A DNA stretch of 8,658 nucleotides from SIG588 sp045591985 (GTDB lineage Bacteria; Bacillota; Clostridia; Oscillospirales; Acutalibacteraceae), in NCBI GenBank assembly GCA_045591985.1, contig JAZNTV010000005.1, positions 1-8,658 on the forward strand. Reading direction: 5' to 3'. The notes beneath the pieces were generated by a model. The model saw only the letters and a list, made by a program, of their open reading frames with translations, was not told where the DNA came from and did no database searches. Position 1 is the stretch's first letter. Each line of letters begins with the position of its first letter. Position numbers and translations under genes: made by a program. This document shows positions 1 through 6,609 of the stretch, piece after piece.

Positions 1-53
1 CCCCCCCCCCCCCCCCCCCCCCCCCCCCACCCCCCCCCCCCCGCCGCCCGCCC
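1..53. other. Low-complexity poly-C contig end, probable sequencing/assembly artefact
   Basis: The first 42 bases are all C except for an A at position 29, followed by a C/G-only stretch to about 58. Read on the minus strand, which is the coding direction of the gene here, this is a 3'-terminal run of G. A terminal G run is what two-colour Illumina chemistry produces when signal is lost, and the run falls exactly at the edge of the sequence. The coding sequence appears normal until about position 50 (residues Ala-Ala-Gly-Gly) and then becomes only Arg and Gly codons. A genuine glycine tract cannot be excluded, but an artefact is more likely. Confidence 0.75.
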
Positions 54-301
54 GCCGCTGTCCATGCCGACGGCAACAAAAACGACACGCATCCCTGCTC
101 CGCTGTCAACACCGCGGTAGTACCGCCCGCGCCGTCCCCGCCGACAAATTCACCGCGATACAAAAACGGCTCCTCCGCCCACGCCGTTACGTCGAACGTC
201 ACACGACAGGCGTTGTGTTCGCCCTGTACACCCGCATATTGCACCGTCTTCGGGGTAATGTCGCCTGCGGCATCCACCGTAACCATCACATTTCTTTCCA
301 T
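1..301 (-). CDS. Phage baseplate-upper-like (BppU/tail fibre N-terminal type) protein, 3' end missing
   Basis: An open frame starts at ATG 301-299 and runs off the left edge without a stop, giving 100 codons. An AAGGAGG-type site (308-314) lies 6 nt upstream and overlaps the TAA stop of the preceding gene, so the two are probably translationally linked. The readable part is about 85 residues: MERNVMVTVDAAGD, then THR-PRO-rich and beta-strand-like segments with FLYRGEF and a Gly-rich turn, then FLLPSAWTAAGG. This pattern of a short strand-rich domain, with an LLP-x-AW-x-x-AGG segment after about 75 residues, resembles the N-terminal domain of baseplate upper proteins in Firmicutes siphophages; this is recalled family resemblance, not a search result. 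Its position after two virion genes fits a tail-tip or fibre role. The last 15 or so codons (Gly/Arg only) come from the doubtful poly-C end and should not be trusted. Confidence 0.6.
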   Translation of the reverse strand, partial: MERNVMVTVDAAGDITPKTVQYAGVQGEHNACRVTFDVTAWAEEPFLYRGEFVGGDGAGGTTAVLTAEQGCVSFLLPSAWTAAGGRRGGGGGGGGGGGGG

Positions 302-313
302 TTTGTTCCTCCT

Positions 314-1579
314 TTATTTCCCGATCGTCTTCGGCAGATCGATATTCAAATCGGCCACGTACAATTGGTATTGCAACTTCGACAAGCCCACATAGCGCAA
401 CAGGTTGTCAAACGTCTGCTCATCCATATACCCGTCGCTGCCTTTCTCCTTGGTGCGCTGTTCGATAAGGTATACGATGCTCAAGGCGCGATCGATATAC
501 TTCTTCTTCACACGCGAATCACTGGTCTGTATCGTGCTCATCATCGCCGTACGCGCCTCCTCGATCTCATCGCTGAACTTGCGCGCGAAACCGAATTCGT
601 CATATCCCGTTTCGGGATCTTCCTCCTTCTCCTCGTCGCGCGCCTTTTCCAACAAGATCGTATTTTCAAGCGCCGTTTGCTTTTCCGCATAGTCGGAAGC
701 CGCCGTGGTGTCAAACGTCATGGGTGTCACCATACCGTCCTCGTCCACGCGCCACAACTCCTTCGCATACGCCTCGGCCAAGGCGGCATTACCGTTGTTA
801 TACGCCTGCAACATCAAGCCGTAGATCTCGCTGTTATGCGCATCTACATACTTTTGCAACGTTTCTTTTTCGTAACTTGCCTGTTCCCTCTCCCATTGGG
901 CATCCGCCACCGCATCCCGCTCGGCACGATATGCCTGTTCCTTTTCGGCCTGCTCCCGCTCATATGCCAACTCGCGTGCATCCTTTTCCCGCTCATACGC
1001 CAACTCATCCAGTCTCACATCGTAATTCAGCAGATCCATCGTATCAGCATGCGTATCGGCAAGCAATTCCTTTTCCGTATCGGCAATGCGCTGTGCCGTT
1101 TCACGGTCACTCTCGGCTTGGGCATTCACGCGTGCATTCTCTGCCTCGGCGGTGTATTTTCGCAGATCCGCTGCCACCGCCTCGATCGCGTTGCCGCGTG
1201 CCGCGCGGGTTGCCGCGTCGGCGTTACTGCGCGCCACGGCCAATGCCGTTTGATTGGTCGCATTATAGCCGCTCTGCCCCAAACCGTAGCTCGCCATCTG
1301 TTCGCGCAAACGGCGTTCACGCGCCAGCTGGCTTGCTGCATTGGCATCAAACTGCGCAGTATATGATGCATATACCCGTTGCGTCTCGGCCGCCGCCTGT
1401 TCCTGTTCCGTTTGAATACGATTGTCATACAAGCGGTCGATATCGGCTTTATAGGCCGCGTTGGCCGCCTGTTCTTTCGCGGCGTAGTCGGCCGCCTGCT
1501 TGGCTGCCCGCGCCTGTGCTTCTTTCATCCACTCGTCATATGTCTTACCCGACGAAGTGGCATACGTATATTCTCCCAT
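314..1579 (-). CDS. Coiled-coil phage virion protein, function unknown (421 aa)
   Basis: ATG at 1579-1577 is preceded by a strong AAAGGAGGA site 6 nt upstream; the stop is TAA at 316-314. The protein is hydrophilic and very rich in Ala, Glu, Gln, Arg and Tyr. It has no signal peptide or membrane segment. Residues about 10-270 look like nearly continuous alpha-helical coiled coil, with heptad-like repeats such as ELAYEREKDARELAYERE. A short break around residues 93-110 reads MASYGLGQSGYN. The C-terminal 120 residues are mixed and acidic, ending in a small compact-looking region (VGLSKLQYQLYVADLNIDLP). Proteins with this layout, an N-terminal coiled coil interrupted by a G-L-x-x-S-G-Y/G motif, are often found among tail genes of Firmicutes phages, where their role is generally not known. 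A tail-fibre connector, internal virion protein or assembly chaperone are all possible. It lies between the propeller-like protein and the baseplate-like protein, with a 12-nt gap to the latter. Confidence 0.7.
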   Translation of the reverse strand: MGEYTYATSSGKTYDEWMKEAQARAAKQAADYAAKEQAANAAYKADIDRLYDNRIQTEQEQAAAETQRVYASYTAQFDANAASQLARERRLREQMASYGLGQSGYNATNQTALAVARSNADAATRAARGNAIEAVAADLRKYTAEAENARVNAQAESDRETAQRIADTEKELLADTHADTMDLLNYDVRLDELAYEREKDARELAYEREQAEKEQAYRAERDAVADAQWEREQASYEKETLQKYVDAHNSEIYGLMLQAYNNGNAALAEAYAKELWRVDEDGMVTPMTFDTTAASDYAEKQTALENTILLEKARDEEKEEDPETGYDEFGFARKFSDEIEEARTAMMSTIQTSDSRVKKKYIDRALSIVYLIEQRTKEKGSDGYMDEQTFDNLLRYVGLSKLQYQLYVADLNIDLPKTIGK

Positions 1580-1634
1580 AATTCTCCTCCTTTAATAGTA
1601 ACCCGAACCACGTTTCAGACAGTCGGATATTTGT

Positions 1635-3638
1635 TCATCTTACGCTTCCTAACATATGTAATTGCATGGTCATTCCCACCAACGCGATCGGCTCGTCGCT
1701 TTCCAAAACGACCCCCAGCGTGCGCACACGCGCCTGACGGCACGGTATACCGTATGCCGAAACGGTGTCGCCGTCGCCGTGTACCGTCTGCAACGCATAC
1801 GGCAACATGGAGGCACCGTCGCCATACAGCGACACCTGCACCGTCGCCCCCGTATCCGCCAATTGTATCCACAGATCGCGTATCGCTTTACGGCGGTTAT
1901 CGGCGCCGCAATCGAACGGCTTGGTCACCACACGGCTGTTGATGGGTATCCCATCGCTGTCACACGCGCCGTCAACAAAACGGCCGACCGCTAAGTCGTC
2001 ATCCCTCGAAAACGCCGGCATCACGGTGTCGTCACGTCCCAACACCTGCGTCACCGCACACGGCAACTGCCAGCGATACCACGAAAGTGCCGCCCCCGCC
2101 TTTTTGTCGTCTGTGTGGGCAGCAAACCCGGAAAATCCGCTCGACGCATAGTCGAACAGCATTACCTCACGACCGCAAAACAGCAAATAGTTCCCATGAT
2201 ACCGTGTGGCATACGCCTCCCCCGTAAGCATCGTTTTCAAGGTGGGTGTCACCGTATAAGACAGGCATCGCACCGCCTTTTCCGACCAGGCATTCAGCGC
2301 CGACAACATATATACCGCACCCTCTCGCGTGGCCCATACCAGGCGATTACCACACAATTGCACGGTGTACGGCAGGTCACACCCCACAGCGGGATGCAAC
2401 TGCGTCAGCGGGAAATACGCCGCCGCCGTTACGTCCACTGTCTCGCCTGCGGCCAACGCCGCCTCCTCCGTGGCCTCATAGGCATAGGTACAGTAATAGA
2501 TCTCGCGTTCTTTGAAGATCACCAACACATCGTTTTGTTTAGCAAACGCCGTTACCGCCTGTGTACGATCGCCAACATACAAATAGTTGTTTTCGGGGAA
2601 ATACAACGGGTTGTCCACATCGCTGTAGCGCACCAGATGCGGCGCATCGGCACACCCTCCCAAAAAGAGACGGGTGCCCCCGCGGTTTCCGCCGCCGTAC
2701 CAAGCGGAAAACGACATATCCGTCACCGCCGCCACATCAGCGCCGCGACGACGCCCGTACACCGCAAGATTTCCCGAAAATCCCACGTCCGGCAAGGCCA
2801 CCGCCTCGTGGGTCTTCACCATGCGAAACGAACACTCGCCGCCCAACGTGCCCACCTGTAAATACACCTCGCCCAGGTCGGGGATATCCTGCGTCGCACT
2901 TTTTACCGCACTGTCTGCGCCACTGCCGCTCACGCTGACCGAAAAGGTATATTCCGCGCCGTCGGTATGGGTATACACAACGCGAAACGCACCGTTCCCC
3001 ACCGCAAACGGCGGCCGAAAATACGTGGCCTGACCGTCGGTCGTCCACTGCGCACGATAGGCGTTGGTCAGCAGATTGAATCCTTCATACATCGTCATAC
3101 TCCCTACCGTTAAGCGGTCGTTGCTCCCGCGACCGTTCACAAACACCAACGGCACGTAATACTCGTCCAGCAAAGGGGCCAACCGTGTGTGTTCCTCCTC
3201 CAATGTGATACGATACGGTGTGCGACGCAGTATCGTCCCGTCCCGTTTTTCGGTCACGAACATCATCACGTCATTCTGTCCGCCCTCCGCGAACAGAACG
3301 TGCTGTTGCGAACGGGCACCGGCGTTATCTGTCGGGGTCGAAAACACCAACACATTCCGATAATATCCCAACACGTACTGCTCGGTATAGATAAAACGGT
3401 ATTCCCCGTCTGCTGTTTCAAACGCAGCAATCATCTCGCCGCCGTCCACACTCACCGCCCCGTCGATCTGCAACGCGGGGCGGGTACGAAGCGCCCCCTC
3501 CTTCCAATACACGTTCAAACAATCGGGCAAAGTGTCGTCATCCAAACGGGCGGGCAGTTCTCGCGTGTTCAAACCGCCCGAAAAATCCATCACCTTCTTG
3601 GTGTACCGTTCACCACGTTGCATTTGTGCAAAGCGCAT
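1635..3638 (-). CDS. Phage virion protein resembling tail-tube B / packaged-DNA stabilisation beta-propeller proteins (667 aa)
   Basis: The frame is open from 3689, but the best start is ATG 3638-3636. It has a GAAAGGAG site 8 nt upstream and lies only 4 nt after the stop of the lysin gene; the extra 17 codons would overlap that gene. The N-terminus carries DFSGGLNTRELP followed by LPDCLNVYWKEGALRTRPAL. The middle has RLFLGG, YSDVDNPLYFPENNY and a segment KQNDVLVIFKEREIYY, and the C-terminal third has TKPFDCGADNRRKAIRDLW. These are hallmarks I associate with phage neck/tail beta-propeller proteins (T7 gp12 or P22 gp10-like families and their Firmicutes relatives): an N-terminal strand with SGGLNT and net-positive CLN motif, repeated beta-hairpins, and the x-TKxFD-x-G motif. 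The protein is almost entirely beta-strand-like, has no signal peptide, and ends with LHMLGSVR. Its place between lysis and tail genes fits a structural role. The exact structural class is uncertain. Confidence 0.65.
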   Translation of the reverse strand: MRFAQMQRGERYTKKVMDFSGGLNTRELPARLDDDTLPDCLNVYWKEGALRTRPALQIDGAVSVDGGEMIAAFETADGEYRFIYTEQYVLGYYRNVLVFSTPTDNAGARSQQHVLFAEGGQNDVMMFVTEKRDGTILRRTPYRITLEEEHTRLAPLLDEYYVPLVFVNGRGSNDRLTVGSMTMYEGFNLLTNAYRAQWTTDGQATYFRPPFAVGNGAFRVVYTHTDGAEYTFSVSVSGSGADSAVKSATQDIPDLGEVYLQVGTLGGECSFRMVKTHEAVALPDVGFSGNLAVYGRRRGADVAAVTDMSFSAWYGGGNRGGTRLFLGGCADAPHLVRYSDVDNPLYFPENNYLYVGDRTQAVTAFAKQNDVLVIFKEREIYYCTYAYEATEEAALAAGETVDVTAAAYFPLTQLHPAVGCDLPYTVQLCGNRLVWATREGAVYMLSALNAWSEKAVRCLSYTVTPTLKTMLTGEAYATRYHGNYLLFCGREVMLFDYASSGFSGFAAHTDDKKAGAALSWYRWQLPCAVTQVLGRDDTVMPAFSRDDDLAVGRFVDGACDSDGIPINSRVVTKPFDCGADNRRKAIRDLWIQLADTGATVQVSLYGDGASMLPYALQTVHGDGDTVSAYGIPCRQARVRTLGVVLESDEPIALVGMTMQLHMLGSVR

Positions 3639-3642
3639 ACTC

Positions 3643-4311
3643 TCAACTCCTTTCTTTTCCCACCGCTCGTTGCAAGATCTCTCGCGCATCGGTGGAATCT
3701 ATCACACCGTCGCGGTTCACGTCAGCGGTGACGTTTTGCTTTTCGCTAAGCGCCGCTTTGCCTACCGCCGCTTGCAACACAAGACGTGCATCGGTCGAGG
3801 TGAGCGTGCCGTCACCGTCCACATCGCCCGCCATCGGCGGTGTCACAAGGTGGCCTTTCGCCGCCATATAGGCATACCAATCCTTCCCGATCGAGCGATT
3901 ACCCTGCTGCTCGTCGAACCAATACCGCGCGGTGCGGGTGTCGATATGTACCGCACACCCCGCGATCCACCCGATACCGTGATTCCACCCGAGTTCTTGC
4001 AACGCACAGCAGATCTCGCTGCCGTGAAGGCGACATTCCCCGCGCCAACAGTTTATATCGGCGGCTTGTCCCTTGGTGTGATAGCCGCGCCCGCTGCCGC
4101 CGACTGTGCGGTCATAGGCGGGGGTACGATACCCGCTGGTGATAAGGATCTTGGAACACCCAAGATAGTCATACAGCCGCTCCAAAATGTCGACAAGTTG
4201 CGGGTCGATCTTTACCTCGTCACTGTCGGGCGAGGCAAACTCCCGTACCCGAAAGTGGGGTGAAAGTTTCACCGCCCCGTCGCGGCACTTCGAATACTTG
4301 TTCACTGCCAT
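3643..4311 (-). CDS. M15-family zinc peptidase endolysin with C-terminal type I dockerin (222 aa)
   Basis: The product probably cleaves peptide bonds in host peptidoglycan to release phage. Residues about 15-130 form a Peptidase_M15_3-type domain: HFRVREFASPD near the N-terminus, then ITSGYRTPAYD, GYHTKGQAADI and VHIDTR. Predicted zinc ligands are His78, Asp85 and His122, with Asp124 close by; all are present, so the enzyme should be active. After a short linker, residues about 162-185 and 196-219 form two dockerin repeats. Each has an EF-hand-like calcium loop followed by a helix: Asp163/165/167/174 and Asp197, Asn199, Asp201/208, each followed by Ala-Arg and a hydrophobic helix ending in AVGK. 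No signal peptide is visible, in keeping with holin-dependent release. ATG 4311-4309 has a GAGGTGA site that overlaps the holin stop, so translation is probably coupled. The gene sits directly after the holin, as expected for a lysis cassette. The dockerin is unusual for a phage lysin and is discussed as a finding. Confidence 0.88.
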   Translation of the reverse strand: MAVNKYSKCRDGAVKLSPHFRVREFASPDSDEVKIDPQLVDILERLYDYLGCSKILITSGYRTPAYDRTVGGSGRGYHTKGQAADINCWRGECRLHGSEICCALQELGWNHGIGWIAGCAVHIDTRTARYWFDEQQGNRSIGKDWYAYMAAKGHLVTPPMAGDVDGDGTLTSTDARLVLQAAVGKAALSEKQNVTADVNRDGVIDSTDAREILQRAVGKERS

Positions 4312-4320
4312 GGTATCACC

Positions 4321-4503
4321 TCACAAACTGTCGCGGCTGTTCGGGTTGTTTACAATACCAAACCCCACCAACACGGGACACAGCACGTTGAGCAGCCCGT
4401 TCACCGAATCGGCAATATCCACTCCGCCGAATTCCTTCACACAGAACACCACGAGTGCCGCCATCGACACCCACAGCGCCCACGACCGTAATTTTTCTTT
4501 CAT
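4321..4503 (-). CDS. Small phage holin, phiLC3 (Phage_holin_1)-like (60 aa)
   Basis: Holins accumulate in the cytoplasmic membrane and, at a set time, open it so that the endolysin can reach the wall. This 60-residue protein has a basic N-terminus (MKEKLRSW), a first hydrophobic segment at about residues 8-22, a short polar loop with an acidic residue (Glu24, Asp29), a second hydrophobic segment at about 36-51, and a hydrophilic tail. The ending FGIVNNPNSRDS closely matches the G-I-x-N-N-P-x-x-x motif known for phiLC3-family holins. Length and two-helix layout fit that family. ATG 4503-4501 has an AAGGAGGA site 7 or so nt upstream. The stop at 4323-4321 overlaps the ribosome binding site of the endolysin gene 9 nt downstream, the usual holin-lysin pairing. 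Confidence 0.88.
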   Translation of the reverse strand: MKEKLRSWALWVSMAALVVFCVKEFGGVDIADSVNGLLNVLCPVLVGFGIVNNPNSRDSL

Positions 4504-4534
4504 ATATTTTCCTCCTTTTTCGAATCCGAATATC

Positions 4535-4558
4535 CCCCGCCCGCCGCAGCGGGCGGGG
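4535..4558 (-). other. GC-rich perfect hairpin between the tail/hydrolase gene and the holin gene
   Basis: A perfect 10-bp inverted repeat (CCCCGCCCGC at 4535-4544 and its complement at 4549-4558) with a 4-base loop. It lies 26 nt after the stop of the upstream minus-strand gene and about 31 nt before the holin start. On either strand the hairpin is not followed by a T tract, so it is not a standard intrinsic terminator. It may attenuate transcription, protect or define mRNA ends, or separate the expression of the large tail/hydrolase gene from the lysis genes. Confidence 0.7.
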
Positions 4559-4584
4559 AATAGGTCAATTAGGTGTTTTGAGCA

Positions 4585-6300
4585 TTATCGCTCTACATGC
4601 TTTGTATGCTCCCACCAACTCCCATAGGAACTGCCGTTAGGCTTGTTAGTAACACTATCGAACGTTTGCGAACGAACAAAGATATTGTTGTTCACATCAA
4701 TCAACACCTGCGTTTTATATTCTGCCGTACGATAGAATGTCCAAATCGAAAAGTTAGCCGCAACGGGACGGTTCGTGAGACTTTCTGCGATCTCCTGCGT
4801 GGCTGCATACGCCTTGCCAAGCGGCAGATTGTCCAAGTTACTATTGGCTGCAATGGGCAACCCGAGGCTGTTATAATGGTGATACCAGTCATCATACGTA
4901 TTGTTTGAAGCGCTGTTTTGTCCTTGCGAACGAACGTGAATATTACCGGCATAATCGATCGCTACCTGCGTTTTAAGTCCGTTCACACGATAGAACGTCC
5001 AAATCGTAAAATTGTGATCGCTGGGGGTATGTTCAACGTTTTTGGCAACCGCTCCCGAAGGTGCCTGCGCTTTACCGATCGGCAAAGCGTCCAAATCGTC
5101 ACCGGCTTGGAGTTCAATACCGGCATCGGTTACCGTTCTGCTCTTCACGCCACGATAGATGCGAATGTTTTTCAAAGGGAGGGTAGTTGCATTCTTTTTA
5201 GTTGTAGTATCATACGCAATAAACTTCATTGCTGAAGCTGTCCAATTCTCTCCGGAAGTATCATCACGTTTTTCAAGTGGGATTGTGTTCACAATGTGGT
5301 AGTTTTTGTTCGACTCCATACCTTCCTCTACACGGAAAGTGACTATAGTTTCTTCCACTCCCTCTTGCAACACTTGGATAGCCTCTACATTACTTGTCGG
5401 TGTCCAATCCACTTCCACCGTCACAATATCACAGCTTTTCACGTTCGACATAGTAACTTCTACATCATTAGACGGTGTGGAATACGATCCGGCAAGTAAC
5501 GCTGCTGCCGCTTTGGTTCTCACATATTCCGGGCGGCCAACATAGCAGATTTGGCTTTTGAAAGTTCCATATTCATTAGTAACTGTAAAACCTTTATCAT
5601 AATTACTATAGTTCAGCCCAACAGCTCCAATAGGGAAACTTGTGTCATTACGAGCATTTTTGGCATCCACATACAAAAGAAGAACTTTTGCATTGTTGAC
5701 ACCGTCATACTCACCCATACGCGCCATAACCATAGCAACATGTGTCATAACACGTTCTCCGTTAAACTCATATCCCCAAAACAGCACATCACCCGGGAGG
5801 ATATTGGAAAGATCGAATGCCGTTTCCACTGCAAATCCTCGGCCAAGCGCTTTGAATTGGTTATACAAATCTTGACAAAACCGTATTTCTCTATAGTTAT
5901 CTACGGTAATCGGTCTGCCAAGCAAGTTCGCACAATACCCCGCTGCACCGATGTCATTTTGGGTAACCTTCGCCGAATGACCGTCACGGTGAGGATCCTC
6001 TTTAAAATAGCGGCTATGTTCATACGGCACACCAAGCAACATCAAATTTACAAAAGTAGAGCAGTTGATAGGCATGCCACTGCCATAGTCACCGTTCTCT
6101 ACTCGTTTAACCGTTTCGCTATACTCCATTGCATTACAGTGGGTGTTTTTTTCTTGGTTTTCATTTACACTCGCGTATATAAGGTCGCTGTGAGAATGCT
6201 CCAAATAGCTTCTAAAACACTCATACATCAGTTGCATCGTATCGTTGTCTGCACCGTTACCGATAAAGTTGCTGTTTACGTTGTTCACGTTCATGTTCAT
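4585..6300 (-). CDS. NlpC/P60- or CHAP-like hydrolase fused to two pyocin-knob-like repeats (571 aa)
   Basis: The frame stays open to a GTG at 6324 and an ATG at 6321, but the best start is ATG 6300-6298, with AAGGAG (6310-6315) 9 nt upstream. Numbering here is from this start. Residues about 15-260 resemble papain-fold wall hydrolases: PINCSTFVNL with likely nucleophile Cys80, ILPGDVLFWG at 167-176, and TH(187)VAMVMA with a likely catalytic His187. Asp212 could be the third catalytic residue. Residues about 275-390 form a beta-rich linker domain. Residues about 398-478 and 487-563 are two copies of a pyocin_knob-like domain sharing LD-x-LP-x-GKA, NF-x-IWTFYR, KTQV-x-ID and NI-x-VRSQ, followed by paired aromatics. 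Knob domains are known from phage tail fibres and pyocins, where they assist trimer assembly or attachment. So the protein may be a tail-tip hydrolase that binds and cuts the cell surface. No signal peptide or membrane segment is seen. The gene is visibly AT-richer than the virion genes to its left, especially over 5500-6300. Confidence 0.72.
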   Translation of the reverse strand: MNMNVNNVNSNFIGNGADNDTMQLMYECFRSYLEHSHSDLIYASVNENQEKNTHCNAMEYSETVKRVENGDYGSGMPINCSTFVNLMLLGVPYEHSRYFKEDPHRDGHSAKVTQNDIGAAGYCANLLGRPITVDNYREIRFCQDLYNQFKALGRGFAVETAFDLSNILPGDVLFWGYEFNGERVMTHVAMVMARMGEYDGVNNAKVLLLYVDAKNARNDTSFPIGAVGLNYSNYDKGFTVTNEYGTFKSQICYVGRPEYVRTKAAAALLAGSYSTPSNDVEVTMSNVKSCDIVTVEVDWTPTSNVEAIQVLQEGVEETIVTFRVEEGMESNKNYHIVNTIPLEKRDDTSGENWTASAMKFIAYDTTTKKNATTLPLKNIRIYRGVKSRTVTDAGIELQAGDDLDALPIGKAQAPSGAVAKNVEHTPSDHNFTIWTFYRVNGLKTQVAIDYAGNIHVRSQGQNSASNNTYDDWYHHYNSLGLPIAANSNLDNLPLGKAYAATQEIAESLTNRPVAANFSIWTFYRTAEYKTQVLIDVNNNIFVRSQTFDSVTNKPNGSSYGSWWEHTKHVER

Positions 6301-6320
6301 TTTCCATTTCTCCTTTTTCA

Positions 6321-6461
6321 TCACACTAATTTTGTTTTCATTTTAAATTTGAATCTTTTAGAGTACGGTCTCTTCATATGTGCACTCCCAAGGGGGGCGG
6401 TGAACGGCACCGCAACGTCATCATGCTTCTTTTTCTCCTCTCTTTCGATTTGGTTCGTCAT
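6321..6461 (-). CDS. Possible 46-aa small protein upstream of the hydrolase/knob gene
   Basis: Open frame from ATG 6461-6459 to TGA 6323-6321. It reads MTNQIEREEKKKHDD, then VAVPFTAPLGSAHM, then a strongly basic tail (KRPYSKRFKFKMKTKLV). A GGGGAG sequence lies 10 nt upstream of the ATG, a weak and rather distant ribosome binding site. The stop falls about 20 nt before the chosen start of the following gene and just upstream of its ribosome binding site, an arrangement typical of a short leading cistron. I do not recognise the protein. Composition (acidic N-terminus, basic C-terminus) would fit a small nucleic-acid- or membrane-associated peptide, but it could be a chance frame in a leader. 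Confidence 0.3.
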   Translation of the reverse strand: MTNQIEREEKKKHDDVAVPFTAPLGSAHMKRPYSKRFKFKMKTKLV

Positions 6462-6503
6462 TTAACAACAGCTCCCCACAATATGACCTAACCAATCACC
6501 CGC

Positions 6504-6532
6504 TTTACATTTCTCCTCCACTATGCTATACT
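6504..6532 (+). promoter_or_regulatory. Sigma-A-type promoter of the first LRR gene
   Basis: TTTACA at 6504-6509 and TATACT at 6527-6532 are separated by 17 bp, close to the vegetative consensus. Transcription would start near 6539, giving a leader of about 70 nt. The block recurs almost unchanged before the second LRR gene (8183-8211), including CCTCCAC in the spacer and GTATGTAATC just downstream of the -10 element, which supports both being real. Confidence 0.8.
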
Positions 6533-6558
6533 GTGTATGTAATCGCACCCCACCGTAG

Positions 6559-6577
6559 GGGCGGCAACCTGCCGCCC
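6559..6577. repeat. Palindromic element in the leader of the first LRR gene
   Basis: GGGCGGCA (6559-6566) and TGCCGCCC (6570-6577) form a perfect 8-bp stem with a 3-base loop, inside a 51-bp leader stretch (6545-6595) that replaces a 10-bp stretch at the matching place before the second LRR gene. Similar GTAGGGGCGG...CCGCCC palindromes are, from memory, scattered through intergenic regions of many Clostridia genomes, so this is probably a dispersed repeat that inserted into the leader. There is no T run after it, so it is not a standard terminator. Confidence 0.65.
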
Positions 6578-6609
6578 GCTATACACCAACCCTCAAAGGA
6601 GGTTTTTAC

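Noticed and set aside
215..1366. Long plus-strand open frame (383 codons) opposite the coiled-coil and baseplate-like genes
   Set aside because: It lies antisense to a minus-strand gene with a strong ribosome binding site; it has no ribosome site of its own and an unnatural Arg/His/Leu-rich composition typical of antisense shadow frames.
724..1581. Plus-strand frame of 285 codons rich in Pro, Arg and His
   Set aside because: Composition is that of a shadow frame opposite the Ala/Glu-rich coiled coil; no ribosome binding site.
2115..2861. Plus-strand frame of 248 codons
   Set aside because: Antisense to the propeller-like virion gene, with Arg/His/Gln-rich composition and no recognisable motif.
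3639..3689. 17-codon N-terminal extension of the propeller-like gene
   Set aside because: It would overlap the end of the lysin gene and lacks a ribosome site, whereas ATG 3638 has a well-spaced GAAAGGAG.
4535..4558. The GC-rich hairpin as a standard intrinsic terminator
   Set aside because: No T tract follows it on either strand, so it was reported as a hairpin of unknown role.
6301..6324. GTG 6324 or ATG 6321 as start of the hydrolase/knob gene
   Set aside because: No ribosome site upstream of either; AAGGAG lies downstream of both and is well spaced for ATG 6300.
5551..6465. Plus-strand frame of 304 codons running into the divergent intergenic region
   Set aside because: Opposite the hydrolase gene, whose catalytic motifs are clear on the minus strand; no ribosome site and no recognisable domain.
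6462..6545. Short minus-strand frame ending in TAA immediately before the 46-codon ORF
   Set aside because: It overlaps the plus-strand LRR promoter, has no convincing start or ribosome site, and no recognisable content.
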